DNA of 52,042 nt from Acidimicrobiaceae bacterium (GTDB lineage: Bacteria > Actinomycetota > Acidimicrobiia > Acidimicrobiales > RAAP-2), in NCBI GenBank assembly GCA_003133405.1, contig PKXH01000075.1:7386-59427 (forward strand). The letters run 5' to 3'. The translations under genes were made by a program, and so were the position numbers. Positions 1-7,654 of this stretch are shown here, one piece after another (position 1 is the first letter of the stretch; each line of letters begins with the position of its first letter). The notes below the pieces were generated by a model. The model was not told where the DNA came from. It saw nothing but the letters and a program-made list of their open reading frames with translations, and did no database searches.

Positions 1-23
1 GGAAGGGACACCCTGGTCCTAGA

Positions 24-29
24 TAAGAT
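24..29 (+). promoter_or_regulatory. -10 hexamer of leaderless rrf2-type gene
   Basis: TAAGAT is followed by exactly six bases (GGCCCC) and then the GTG start at 36. This puts the expected transcription start on the start codon. There is no Shine-Dalgarno sequence. The -35 region lies at or beyond the window edge. Confidence 0.5.
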
Positions 30-35
30 GGCCCC

Positions 36-485
36 GTGAGAGTATCGACACGGGGGGACTACGCCAGCCGCGCGCTGTTGAGTTTGGCCCTCCGCGAAAA
101 TCACGGCTCACCTACGTCCGTTCGCGATCTCGCCGAACGCACCGGCCTCCCCCAACCGTATTTGGAACAGATCCTTTTGAGCCTGAAGGGCGCGGGACTC
201 GTTCGCTCCAAACGGGGCGTGGGCGGCGGCTACATTCTCGCGCGGACTTCAGAGTCGATCACCTTGGCCGAGATCGTCGCGGCCGTCGACGGGCCGATCG
301 CGGCGGGTGACTTCGGCGAGCCCCACCAAGACGGCGCGTGCGATCACGAGGGCCAGTGCGTCTTGCTCGGCGTCTGGGCCGACGTCGGTAATCACATGCG
401 CGAGCACCTTTCGAGCTTTACCCTGGCAGATATGGTCGACCAGGCCCGGGGCGGCAAACCCGTGGCGCGCACCCATAGCGGCTGA
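36..485 (+). CDS. Rrf2/IscR-family transcriptional regulator
   Basis: This is a 149-residue DNA-binding regulator of the Rrf2 family, whose members include IscR, NsrR and CymR. The N-terminal winged helix-turn-helix (about residues 1-75) is typical, with the recognition-helix segment around PQPYLEQILLSLKGAGLV and the wing G-V-G-G-G-Y. Fe-S members carry three cysteines in the C-terminal half. Here only two are present, C102 and C108 (CDHEGQC), so a 2Fe-2S cluster would need a non-cysteine ligand, or the protein may sense something else. It stands alone upstream of the sigma factor gene, with no isc or suf genes in view, so the target is unknown. The start is GTG at 36, preceded by a -10 hexamer with leaderless geometry. 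Confidence 0.88.
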   Translation: MRVSTRGDYASRALLSLALRENHGSPTSVRDLAERTGLPQPYLEQILLSLKGAGLVRSKRGVGGGYILARTSESITLAEIVAAVDGPIAAGDFGEPHQDGACDHEGQCVLLGVWADVGNHMREHLSSFTLADMVDQARGGKPVARTHSG

Positions 486-499
486 TGCCCCGCCAGGGA

Positions 500-519
500 C
501 AAGCTCCCCGCGGGGCTTG
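500..519 (+). terminator. Candidate hairpin after the rrf2-type gene
   Basis: CAAGCTCC and GGGGCTTG can pair (one G-T wobble) around a four-base CCGC loop, 15 bases after the stop codon. A short A run follows instead of a T run, so this is a weak terminator candidate. Its right arm overlaps the -35 element of the next promoter. Confidence 0.3.
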
Positions 520-545
520 AAAACTCCTTTACCTCGTGGTAAATT
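517..545 (+). promoter_or_regulatory. Promoter of the sigma factor gene
   Basis: TTGAAA (517-522) and TAAATT (540-545) are separated by exactly 17 bases, a good housekeeping-type promoter. It leaves a leader of roughly 70 bases before the GTG at 621, which has its own ribosome binding site. Confidence 0.6.
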
Positions 546-620
546 AGTAAGGCGTCCATAGGAGAAATACCCGGCCGAGGACGAATCGGCTTTGTGCCCC
601 CCGCAGAGAAGGAGATTGCA

Positions 621-1472
621 GTGAATACGACCCCCCGCCGATCGGCAGTGAACACCAACGACATGCTGGGTCTTTTGATGCGTGACCTGGACCGTTACCC
701 CATGCCCAACTACGACGAGCAGGTGGAGCTCGCCAAGCGCGTCACCGCCGGCGACGAGGAAGCCAAAAAGCAGATGGTCGCCGCCAACCTTCGCCTGGTC
801 TTGCACTGGGCTCGGCGATACCAAGACCGCGGCGTCGAGATGGTCGACCTGGTCCAAGAGGGAACCTTTGGACTGCTGCGCGCGGTGGAGAAGTTCGACT
901 GGGAGCGCGGCTTTAAGTTCTCCACCTACGCCACTTGGTGGATCCGTCAGGCGTTACAGCGCGCCGTCCAACAGCACGGTCGAACGATTCGCATCCCCTT
1001 AGAAGTCGGCGAGCAACTCCAGCGCCTTGAAGCCACGAGCGCTGAGTTGACTTCGTTGCTGGGACGCAAACCCACCGACCCCGAACTCACCGAGGCGACC
1101 GGCATGTCCAAGGCCGAGCGCGAGAACCTTAAGGGCCTGGCCGGCGTGACCGCCAGTCTGGACCAGCCCGCGTCCTCGGACTCAGCGACGACCCTGGGCG
1201 ACCTCGTGGCGCCGAGTCAACACGATTGGGTGAGTGACATCGAACAGACGATGATGAACGACCAATTGCACGGCGCCCTGACGAAGTTGACCGAACTTCA
1301 GCGTGACGTCTTGACGCTGCGCTTTGGCTTAAACGGCGCGACCCCCCTGTCGCTACAGGCCACGGCCACGAAGATGGATATCGGGGTGCGCCGGGTGCGC
1401 CGAGCCGAGGACGAGGCGCTCGCCATCTTGCGCGACGACTCCAACGTCCTCGCGGCCCACGAGGTCGCTTAG
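621..1472 (+). CDS. RNA polymerase sigma factor, sigma-70 family (group 2-like)
   Basis: This is a 283-residue sigma factor directing RNA polymerase to promoters. I chose the GTG at 621 because AGAAGGAG lies six to seven bases upstream; an in-frame ATG at 594 has no such site. Regions 1.2 to 2.4 are clear, including the segment around D-L-V-Q-E-G and the -10 recognition helix FSTYATWWIRQALQRAV. Region 3 follows, then region 4 starting near L-Q-R-D-V-L-T-L-R-F-G-L. Region 4.2, which normally reads close to GVTRERIRQIE, is here GVRRVRRAEDEAL, so -35 recognition may be unusual. Region 1.1 is absent, so this is not the primary sigma factor of the usual type. It converges with rluD, and their stop codons share TTAG. 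Confidence 0.9.
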   Translation: MNTTPRRSAVNTNDMLGLLMRDLDRYPMPNYDEQVELAKRVTAGDEEAKKQMVAANLRLVLHWARRYQDRGVEMVDLVQEGTFGLLRAVEKFDWERGFKFSTYATWWIRQALQRAVQQHGRTIRIPLEVGEQLQRLEATSAELTSLLGRKPTDPELTEATGMSKAERENLKGLAGVTASLDQPASSDSATTLGDLVAPSQHDWVSDIEQTMMNDQLHGALTKLTELQRDVLTLRFGLNGATPLSLQATATKMDIGVRRVRRAEDEALAILRDDSNVLAAHEVA

Positions 1473-2443
1473 AGTCCCAGGCTCGAAGGAACCAGCGCCG
1501 CGAGGTCCAAGGGCAACGCGGCGTGCGTTTCGACGCGTTCGTTGGAACGCGGATGATGAAACGCCAGTGACGATGAGTGCAAGAAGACCCGCTCGTCCTC
1601 GAGACGCGCGTCGCGCCGGTGTCCGTAACGCAGGTCGTTGACGATTGGATGACCGATGGTCGCCAAGTGAACTCGAATCTGATGCGTGCGACCGGTCTCG
1701 AGCGATAGACGTAACAAGGTCGTGGCGAAGGGCTTGTCGACGCGCCCCATCACTTCGTAGTTGGTTCGCGCGCTTCGCCCGTCCGATCGAACGACCATCA
1801 AGGTGGGCGTGCGCGCCGAGCGTCCGATCGGGGCGTCGACGACGCCGCGCTCTTCGTCGATGTGGCCCTCCACCATGCCCAGGTACGTTCGCTCCATCAC
1901 CCGCTCCGTGAGTTGGCGACTGAGCGAGACGTAGCCTTCGGGGGTCTTGGCGACGACCAAGAGACCCGACGTTCCCTTGTCGAGACGGTGCACGATGCCC
2001 GGCCGTGAAGGTTCGCAATGACCGTCGACGCTGAGTTGATGGAGCTGGGGATAGCGCGCGAGCAGTCCCGCCACCATTGTGCCGTCGCGCTGACCGGCGC
2101 CCGGGTGCACGACCTGGCCGGGGGGTTTGTTCACCACCACGAAGTCCTCGTCATCGAGAACCACCTCGAGCGGGACCGTCGGGTCGGGGATCACATCGTC
2201 GCTCGGGCGAGGCGCCAGCACCGCCACGAGACGTTGACCCTCTTCTAAGGGTGTCGAGGGCTTGCGCACCACCTTGTCATTCACACTCACTGCACCACTG
2301 GTCAACGCGTCGTGAGCCCCGGCTCGCGAGAGACCGGTCAACATCGAGAGCACGCGGTCCACGCGAAGGTGGTGCAGGGCGCTGGGAACGTACAGGTCCA
2401 GGAGCTCGCCGTCGAAGGCGTCGCGCCCGTCGAACTCACTCAT
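1469..2443 (-). CDS. rluD: RluD-family 23S rRNA pseudouridine synthase
   Basis: This 324-residue enzyme isomerises uridine to pseudouridine in rRNA. An S4 RNA-binding domain occupies about residues 20-75. The RluA/RluD-type catalytic domain follows, with the HRLDKGTSGLLVVAKT motif (catalytic Asp at residue 155) and the late motif GRTHQIRVHLA. The start ATG overlaps the lspA stop (ATGA), so it is translationally coupled and is the last gene of the long division run. lspA next to rluD is a common bacterial arrangement. Which uridines are modified cannot be read from the sequence; the exact paralogue assignment (RluD rather than RluC or RluA) is by similarity and context. Confidence 0.9.
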   Translation of the reverse strand: MSEFDGRDAFDGELLDLYVPSALHHLRVDRVLSMLTGLSRAGAHDALTSGAVSVNDKVVRKPSTPLEEGQRLVAVLAPRPSDDVIPDPTVPLEVVLDDEDFVVVNKPPGQVVHPGAGQRDGTMVAGLLARYPQLHQLSVDGHCEPSRPGIVHRLDKGTSGLLVVAKTPEGYVSLSRQLTERVMERTYLGMVEGHIDEERGVVDAPIGRSARTPTLMVVRSDGRSARTNYEVMGRVDKPFATTLLRLSLETGRTHQIRVHLATIGHPIVNDLRYGHRRDARLEDERVFLHSSSLAFHHPRSNERVETHAALPLDLAALVPSSLGL

Positions 2444-2913
2444 CGCGCCACCAGCCTGTCGCCGCGCAGCGCAGCCACCAACAGTACGACAAAGCCGGCG
2501 GTGATCGCGACGTCGGCCAGGTTGAACACTGGAAAAGAGGACACCGCAATAAAATCCGTCACTCGGTGCGGCGAGGCCGCCAGCCGGTCGATCACGTTGG
2601 CGAGTCCCCCACCGATCAAGAGGCCAAAGCCGACGCCTGGCGCGCCCCGTCTCGCCAGCACGCCCACGACCAGAACGGCGAGGGCCACGAGGACGGTGGC
2701 AATCGTCGCCACGATCGGACCGGAACGGTCAACCGAGAACGAAATGCCGGCGTTGTACTGAAGTCGCCACCATAGGAAGCCCGCCACGTGAACGGCGTGC
2801 GTGGCGAGGGCCCGTCTCGCCCAGACTTTGGTCAGTAAGTCGAGAGCGGTGACCACGAGAGCCACCGTGATGACTGTGTAGTTGAGACGAGCGGCTAGAC
2901 GCTGGCGCGGCAC
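2440..2913 (-). CDS. lspA: Lipoprotein signal peptidase II
   Basis: This is a membrane aspartyl protease that removes signal peptides from prolipoproteins after lipid attachment. Four hydrophobic segments are visible. Conserved signatures are D-L-L-T-K in the first membrane segment, Y-N-A-G-I-S-F-S, G-G-G-L-A-N-V-I-D-R with the first catalytic Asp, and F-N-L-A-D-V with the second. The frame is open to 2976, but this overlaps the upstream gene by 80 bases. I prefer the GTG at 2913 (157 residues, overlap 19 bases), just before the first membrane helix. No strong Shine-Dalgarno sequence settles this. Confidence 0.88.
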   Translation of the reverse strand: MPRQRLAARLNYTVITVALVVTALDLLTKVWARRALATHAVHVAGFLWWRLQYNAGISFSVDRSGPIVATIATVLVALAVLVVGVLARRGAPGVGFGLLIGGGLANVIDRLAASPHRVTDFIAVSSFPVFNLADVAITAGFVVLLVAALRGDRLVAR

Positions 2914-4055
2914 GACACGCAGGTAAACACGGGTAACTGCGCGCGCAGTCGAGGCTGGGAGATGGCTTCGTAGCACTCGTCACAGCGACCGTAACTGCCG
3001 TCATCAATACGAGCGAGGGCGACGTCAATCTCGTCAACCTTGAGACGAAGCGCCGTGGCGAACTCCTTTAGTTGATCGCGTTGAATATCCGACGCGACGC
3101 TGCTGCCGTCTTCGTCGTCGTACTCCAATCGTTCGCGGTCCACCAACATTTCGTTGGCTTCCGATTCACTCACCGCGATCTGGGCGTTCGTGGCGTCACG
3201 GGTGACCAGGAGCAGGCCGCGCAACTCGGCCAAGAAGGCCGTGTCGTTGGCGTAGGGCTTCGAGTGCATCTTGCGTTCCAGCGCCTCTTGGCGCTTGCGC
3301 TCTTCGGCGTCGCGACGTTCTTGGCGCTTGCGCTCTTCGGCGTCGCGACGCTCGATCTCGCGCAACTTGCGCAGTTTCTCCGCCTCGATCCCCTTGCGCT
3401 TGGCTTCGATCTCGCGTTGTTTCTTGGCCTCAATCGCCGCTTTCTCACGCGCTTTTCTCGAAACCTCACGCTCCTTCGCGGCGATCTTGGCTTTGGCGTC
3501 GTGCTCCTTTTTGGCCCGCGCCACCGCTTGGGCGCGCGCCTTTTGCGCGGCAGCCTTCGCCTTGGCGCTCGCACGGGCCTTGAGCTCACGCTCCTTCTTC
3601 GCCTTGGCAACGGCCTGGGCGCGTTGACGAGCGAGCGCCTTTTGGGCCGCGGCCCTCGTTCGAATCTCCCGTTCCTTCTTCGCCTTGGCAACGGCGAGCG
3701 CCTTCGCCTTCTTTAGCGCAGCGGCCCTCTGGATCGGAGTTTGGGCCTTGTGCTTCTTCGCCGGCGTCCTCTTCGCTGACGACTTCTTCGCTGGCGCCTT
3801 GCGGGTCGGCGCGCTCTTGGCGGAAGATTTCTTCACGACGAGCTTCGCGACAAGCTTTTTCGTCGGCGTTTTCTTCGACCGGCTCTTGGGAACCGGCGCC
3901 CGCTTTTTGGGGGTCTTTTTGACTACTTTCTTCGCGACAAGCTTTTTCGTCGACGCTTTCTTGGTGACCTTCTTCGAGAGAACCCTCGACGCACTCTTTT
4001 TCGCGCCCCCCCGCTTGATGGTGGCTGTTTTAAAGGCTTTCGTGCTCGTCGGCAT
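2895..4055 (-). CDS. DksA/TraR C4 zinc-finger protein with histone-like Lys/Ala-rich tail
   Basis: This is a 386-residue protein with three parts. Residues 1 to about 120 are extremely Lys-, Ala- and Ser-rich with repeated K-K-A/T, V-A-K-K and A-K-K-S patterns, like histone H1 or actinobacterial HupB tails. A long charged region of Ala/Lys/Arg/Glu heptad-like sequence follows, containing an exact 11-residue duplication (RRDAEERKRQE). The last ~120 residues are a DksA/TraR-type domain with C358-x2-C361-x17-C379-x2-C382. Known family members bind RNA polymerase or act as zinc-finger regulators; the tail suggests nucleic-acid binding. The ATG at 4055 has GAGGAG six bases upstream; TTG at 4061 is less likely. 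It lies between divIVA and lspA in the same direction. Confidence 0.85.
   Translation of the reverse strand: MPTSTKAFKTATIKRGGAKKSASRVLSKKVTKKASTKKLVAKKVVKKTPKKRAPVPKSRSKKTPTKKLVAKLVVKKSSAKSAPTRKAPAKKSSAKRTPAKKHKAQTPIQRAAALKKAKALAVAKAKKEREIRTRAAAQKALARQRAQAVAKAKKERELKARASAKAKAAAQKARAQAVARAKKEHDAKAKIAAKEREVSRKAREKAAIEAKKQREIEAKRKGIEAEKLRKLREIERRDAEERKRQERRDAEERKRQEALERKMHSKPYANDTAFLAELRGLLLVTRDATNAQIAVSESEANEMLVDRERLEYDDEDGSSVASDIQRDQLKEFATALRLKVDEIDVALARIDDGSYGRCDECYEAISQPRLRAQLPVFTCVSCRASV
3286..3350 (-). repeat. 33-bp tandem duplication inside the DksA/TraR gene
   Basis: Two 32-base copies (3286-3317 and 3319-3350) are identical and offset by 33 bp. They encode the repeated residues RRDAEERKRQE within the coiled-coil region. 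The lack of any divergence suggests a recent duplication. Confidence 0.85.
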
Positions 4056-4115
4056 ACTCAACTCCTCGGGTTCCTAAGAACAAGTGCCCGCCGACACTAC
4101 CAGTCGAACGCGAAG

Positions 4116-4877
4116 TTACTGACGTTCGTCGCGAGAAGCTTGATCGAATTTCAGAACCTGACCGATAGTGGGCTGGGACGAGACGGGCGCCGGCGCCGGT
4201 GGCGGGGTCTCAAGAGGGCGCGGCGTCATCGTCGGGCGCGACGCCACGGCGCTCGGCGCCGACGGTGCCAAGGGGGCAGAGGGAGCTGAATGAGCGGACG
4301 AGCTCTGGCGAGAACCACCGGCTTGCAGCGACGTTTCCACCCATCGCGTGAACTCCGCCAGTACTTGCGCGATGCGCGTGCGCTCCGCCTGAAGCTGGTG
4401 GGCCAGCGTGTCCACGTCTTCGCTTAGGCGCTGCTTTAGACCGTTGAGCCGATTCACTTCGTCCTCGGCCCGACTGCGCGCCTCCGCCACGATCTCTCGG
4501 GCGCGCTCCTGAGCGGTGACGGTGAACTCACGCGCCTTCGCCTCCGCCTCTTGTTGAGCCTGATCGATAAAGCGCTGCGCGAGGGCGATCATGGATGTCA
4601 CCTGCTCGGCATCGGCCGCGCCACCGGTTCGAATCGCGGGCGCGCTCGGCGTGCTGAGGGGAGGCGCGCCTCGCACGTCGAGTTGACTGATTCGTTCCGC
4701 GGCTTGACGAAGTTGTTGGCGTTGCTGCTGGGCGAGGTCCCTCAGTTGGCGAACCTCGAGTGAGAGTCGCTCAAGAAACTCGTCAACTTCGTCGACGTTG
4801 TAGCCCTTGAGACCGACCTTAAAGGCCACCGAATCGATCGCGTCAAGAGCCGAAAGTGCGTTGTCTGTGCTGTCCAT
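4116..4877 (-). CDS. divIVA: DivIVA/Wag31-type polar growth and division protein
   Basis: This is a 253-residue cytoplasmic coiled-coil protein. The N-terminal DivIVA membrane-binding module is at about residues 10-45 (FKVGLKGYNVDEVDEFLERL). A coiled coil around 40-70, a proline/alanine linker, a second coiled coil (about 95-185, rich in Ala, Glu, Arg and Gln) and a low-complexity Ser/Ala/Pro tail follow. DivIVA family members bind negatively curved membrane and recruit cell-wall synthesis or division factors; in actinomycetes Wag31 directs polar growth. It has its own -10 hexamer with leaderless spacing, so it may be transcribed apart from the division genes upstream. Confidence 0.88.
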   Translation of the reverse strand: MDSTDNALSALDAIDSVAFKVGLKGYNVDEVDEFLERLSLEVRQLRDLAQQQRQQLRQAAERISQLDVRGAPPLSTPSAPAIRTGGAADAEQVTSMIALAQRFIDQAQQEAEAKAREFTVTAQERAREIVAEARSRAEDEVNRLNGLKQRLSEDVDTLAHQLQAERTRIAQVLAEFTRWVETSLQAGGSRQSSSAHSAPSAPLAPSAPSAVASRPTMTPRPLETPPPAPAPVSSQPTIGQVLKFDQASRDERQ

Positions 4878-4883
4878 GCAGCC

Positions 4884-4889
4884 ACCATA
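4884..4889 (-). promoter_or_regulatory. -10 hexamer of leaderless divIVA
   Basis: On the minus strand TATGGT is followed by exactly six bases (GGCTGC) and the ATG at 4877. No Shine-Dalgarno sequence and no convincing -35 element are seen. Confidence 0.5.
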
Positions 4890-4924
4890 GTGCTCGAAGC
4901 ACGACGCGGTTGGGGATTTAGAAC

Positions 4925-5176
4925 TTAGATAATGACGTTAATCACTTCCAGCGCGACCACCGCCACCAACACCGACAGGTCGATGCCGACGCCCCCAAAG
5001 TTCGGCCGAGGAAGGATCGATCGCAAGGGGCGCAACACTGGTTCGGTGAGCCGCGCCAAGACCCGCTTCGTGGCGGCTAACGCGCCGTCGCGATTCGCGC
5101 TCGGCAGCCAACTCAAGACGGCCGCAATAATCAAGATCCAGATATAGAGCGTGATGAGATCGTGGACGAGAATCAT
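4925..5176 (-). CDS. YggT-family membrane protein
   Basis: This is an 83-residue protein with two hydrophobic segments, one at each end (about residues 5-22 and 62-83), separated by an amphipathic loop with the family signature around TEPVLRPLRSILP. YggT proteins commonly sit beside sepF and divIVA in actinobacterial and firmicute division clusters; the molecular function is not settled. The start ATG overlaps the sepF stop (ATGA), so its synthesis is coupled to SepF. Confidence 0.85.
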   Translation of the reverse strand: MILVHDLITLYIWILIIAAVLSWLPSANRDGALAATKRVLARLTEPVLRPLRSILPRPNFGGVGIDLSVLVAVVALEVINVII

Positions 5177-5775
5177 GCCTGGTCGTACGCGTGATAGTTT
5201 GCCGCGCGCAACCGCTCTTTCGTCTCGGCGCTGACGTGCATGCCCTGGGGGCTGACCAGATAGACGCCGCGAATGAGCATCTCGATCTTGGCGTTCAGCG
5301 CGTAGGCCGTGCCGGCGGTGAAGTCCACGAGCCGTCGCGCGAGTCCCGGGTCGACGTCAAGGGTCGTGAGCACGACCGCCCGATTCGCTCGCAGCAGATC
5401 AGTGATGCGGCGCGAGTCGTCGTACGTGCCCGGCGCGACCACCGCCACGTCTCGCTCCGGGGCGAACGTTGAGAAGGCCCGCGACGCGTTCGGGTTGGCG
5501 ATGGGGCGAATGCGTGACGCGCCATTCTCGCCCTCGAGCACCGAGATCGAGCTCGTGCGCCGTGGCCCCGTCGAACCCGGCGCGCGAAAGGGCGACGGGT
5601 TCGCCGGCTGAGTGGGGAAGGTTCGAGCGACCGGCGCCGGCGTCGGGGACCACTCGGGTGCGACCTCCTCGGGCTGATCGGAAAAGGGGCGAGGCGAGTT
5701 GCTCGGCCCGTACTCGCCGTAATCGTCTTCGACGAGGCCGAGGAACCCGAGAAAACCCCGTAACTTTTCTTTCAT
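5173..5775 (-). CDS. sepF: SepF, FtsZ membrane anchor and septum assembly protein
   Basis: This 200-residue protein would link FtsZ filaments to the membrane. In the absence of FtsA (none is seen here) SepF is the usual anchor in actinomycetes. The N-terminus begins MKEKLRGFLGFLGLVED, a plausible amphipathic membrane-binding helix. A disordered Pro/Ser/Arg-rich linker (about 20-85) follows, then the compact SepF domain (about 100-190) with D-D-S-R-R-I-T-D-L-L and V-V-L-T-T-L-D-V. The start ATG has AAGGAG a few bases upstream. It lies between yggS and yggT in the standard order. Confidence 0.92.
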   Translation of the reverse strand: MKEKLRGFLGFLGLVEDDYGEYGPSNSPRPFSDQPEEVAPEWSPTPAPVARTFPTQPANPSPFRAPGSTGPRRTSSISVLEGENGASRIRPIANPNASRAFSTFAPERDVAVVAPGTYDDSRRITDLLRANRAVVLTTLDVDPGLARRLVDFTAGTAYALNAKIEMLIRGVYLVSPQGMHVSAETKERLRAANYHAYDQA

Positions 5776-5809
5776 CCACTTCTCCTTGGCGTCAGCGCCC
5801 AGAACTATG

Positions 5810-6502
5810 TTAGGTCAGGCGGCCCTCGCTCGACCGAGGACCGAAGAGCGCACGGCCCAGACGGACTTCGGTGGTGCCCAGTTCACAGGCCTGCTCCAAA
5901 TCGTCGCTCATGCCCATCGAGCGCTCCACGAGACCCCATTCGTTGGCCAACGCGATCGTGGCCAAAAAGGCCCGCCGGGTCGCCGCATCGCCCGGCGGCG
6001 CCACCACCATGAGTCCGCGCACGATTAACCCCAGCGCCCTCGCCCGTCGAACGATCTCTCCCACGTCGCCCGGCGCGGCGCCATTGCGCCCTCGGTCCTG
6101 GCCGTAGTCCACCTGGACGTCGATGACCTTCCCCGGCGCGAGCGCCGCGATCCTCTCGAGTTCTTTCACGCGCGCGACGGTGCTCAGTACGTCAGCACAG
6201 CGCACCGCGCGCGCGATCTTATTGGACTGCAGCGTGCCCAAAAAGTGCCACGAGACCGCGGCGTCGCCCGCCGCCGCTCGCTTCTCGCAAAGTTCGTCCA
6301 CGTAGTTCTCGCCAATGTCGGTGATGCCGAGTGCCAGCGCGGCGCTGACGTGCTCCACGCCAAAGGTCTTGGTAACCGCGACCACGCGCACACTGGTGGC
6401 GTCACGCCCGCTGGCTTCAATTCGTTCGCGCACCCTCGCCAGGTTGGCGCGTACGCGCTCGAGGAGCTCCGCGTTATCGAAGGAAGCTGGGGAGATCGTC
6501 AT
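5810..6502 (-). CDS. YggS/PLPBP-type pyridoxal-phosphate-binding protein
   Basis: This is a 230-residue single-domain TIM-barrel protein that binds PLP and is involved in B6 and amino-acid homeostasis in studied relatives; no catalytic activity is established for the family. The PLP lysine is K45 in V-R-V-V-A-V-T-K. Other family signatures are [18 protein letters not shown] and M-G-M-S-D-D. I prefer the ATG at 6502 (overlap with ftsZ 29 bases) to a GTG-like extension at 6526. It sits between ftsZ and sepF as in most actinomycetes and firmicutes. Confidence 0.9.
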   Translation of the reverse strand: MTISPASFDNAELLERVRANLARVRERIEASGRDATSVRVVAVTKTFGVEHVSAALALGITDIGENYVDELCEKRAAAGDAAVSWHFLGTLQSNKIARAVRCADVLSTVARVKELERIAALAPGKVIDVQVDYGQDRGRNGAAPGDVGEIVRRARALGLIVRGLMVVAPPGDAATRRAFLATIALANEWGLVERSMGMSDDLEQACELGTTEVRLGRALFGPRSSEGRLT

Positions 6503-7547
6503 CGCCACCGACGTCAAAGAAGTCATCGCCGGTGGAGGTGAAGATGTCGCTGCGCGGACCTTCAGTCATCGACGGTTGACTCGTCGTGACTTTGGCCGCA
6601 CTCTGATCGAATCCGGCCGCGATCACCGTCACGCGCACCGTCTCGCCGATCGAGTCGTCGATCACGCTGCCAAAGATGATGTTCGCGTCGGGGTGGGCCA
6701 CCGAATGGATGATCTCCGCCGCCTGGGTGACCTCGCTCAAGGTCACGCCCGAACCGCCGACGATGTTCATCAAGATCCCGCGCGCCCCGTCGATCGACGC
6801 TTCGAGCAAGGGCGAGGTGATGGCGGCGCGCGCCGCGTTCACGGCCCGACCCTCACCGGTCGAACTCCCCACGCCCATGATGGCCGTACCGGCGTTGCGC
6901 ATGATGGTGTTCACGTCCGCGAAGTCGGTGTTGATCAGCCCGGGCACGGTAATGAGGTCCGTGACCCCGCGCACCGCCGAGAGTAAGACGTCGTCGGCGA
7001 TCTTGAAGGCATCGAGCATCGAGGTATCGGGGGCCGTCACCGACAGCAGCCGGTCGTTGGGGATCACGATCAAGGTATCCACCTTGTCGCGCAGTGACTG
7101 AATCCCCTTCTCGGCCTGGGTCGCTCGACGTTTGCCCTCGAAGGCGAAGGGACGCGTCACCACGCCAATGGTCAAGATGCCGAGGGCCCGGGCGATCTCG
7201 GCCACCACCGGTGCGGCGCCCGTGCCCGTGCCACCGCCCTCGCCGGCCGTGATGAAGACCATGTCGGTGTCCTTGAGGGCCTCTTCAATTTCGCCGCGGT
7301 GATCCTCCGCCGCCAGTCGGCCGATTTCGGGGTCGCTGCCCGCGCCCAGGCCTCGAGTGAGATCGCGACCGATGTCGATCTTGAGATCGGCTTCACTGAG
7401 CAACAACGCTTGCGCATCCGTGTTGGCCGCGATGAACTCGATGTTCTTCAGTCCCGAAGTGATCATCCGATTCACCGCGTTCGCTCCGCCGCCACCCACG
7501 CCAATTACTTTGATTACGGCGTGGTAGTTGCTCTGATTAAGACTCAT
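6474..7547 (-). CDS. ftsZ: Cell division GTPase FtsZ
   Basis: This 357-residue tubulin homologue polymerises into the Z ring. The nucleotide-binding start [17 protein letters not shown] and the tubulin signature GEGGGTGTG (about 102-110) are intact, as is the T7-loop region near N-T-D-F-A-D-V, needed for GTP hydrolysis between subunits. The C-terminal tail ends D-D-L-P-S-F-L-R, the conserved peptide that binds SepF or other partners. The ATG at 7547 has AAGGGGAG upstream. A gap of 107 bases separates it from ftsQ and holds a candidate promoter. Confidence 0.97.
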   Translation of the reverse strand: MSLNQSNYHAVIKVIGVGGGGANAVNRMITSGLKNIEFIAANTDAQALLLSEADLKIDIGRDLTRGLGAGSDPEIGRLAAEDHRGEIEEALKDTDMVFITAGEGGGTGTGAAPVVAEIARALGILTIGVVTRPFAFEGKRRATQAEKGIQSLRDKVDTLIVIPNDRLLSVTAPDTSMLDAFKIADDVLLSAVRGVTDLITVPGLINTDFADVNTIMRNAGTAIMGVGSSTGEGRAVNAARAAITSPLLEASIDGARGILMNIVGGSGVTLSEVTQAAEIIHSVAHPDANIIFGSVIDDSIGETVRVTVIAAGFDQSAAKVTTSQPSMTEGPRSDIFTSTGDDFFDVGGDDDLPSFLR

Positions 7548-7614
7548 GGGCTCCCCTTGGCTACGTATCCATTGTTACCGCCTTCGCGGGGGCGGCGTCG
7601 CGAACAGTCACTGA

Positions 7615-7643
7615 AGGCTAGTCAGTGCCTACATCATGGTCAA
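7615..7643 (-). promoter_or_regulatory. Candidate ftsZ promoter
   Basis: On the minus strand TTGACC (7643-7638) and TAGCCT (7620-7615) are separated by 17 bases, in the only sizeable gap of the division cluster. Extra ftsZ promoters just upstream of the gene are common in bacteria. The -10 matches only TANNNT. Confidence 0.35.
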
Positions 7644-7654
7644 ATGACCCGTTT

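Noticed and set aside
3072-4077. Plus-strand open frames opposite the Lys-rich DksA/TraR gene (rich in Phe and Leu)
   Set aside because: They mirror the lysine and alanine codons of the real gene; the zinc-finger domain fixes the coding strand.
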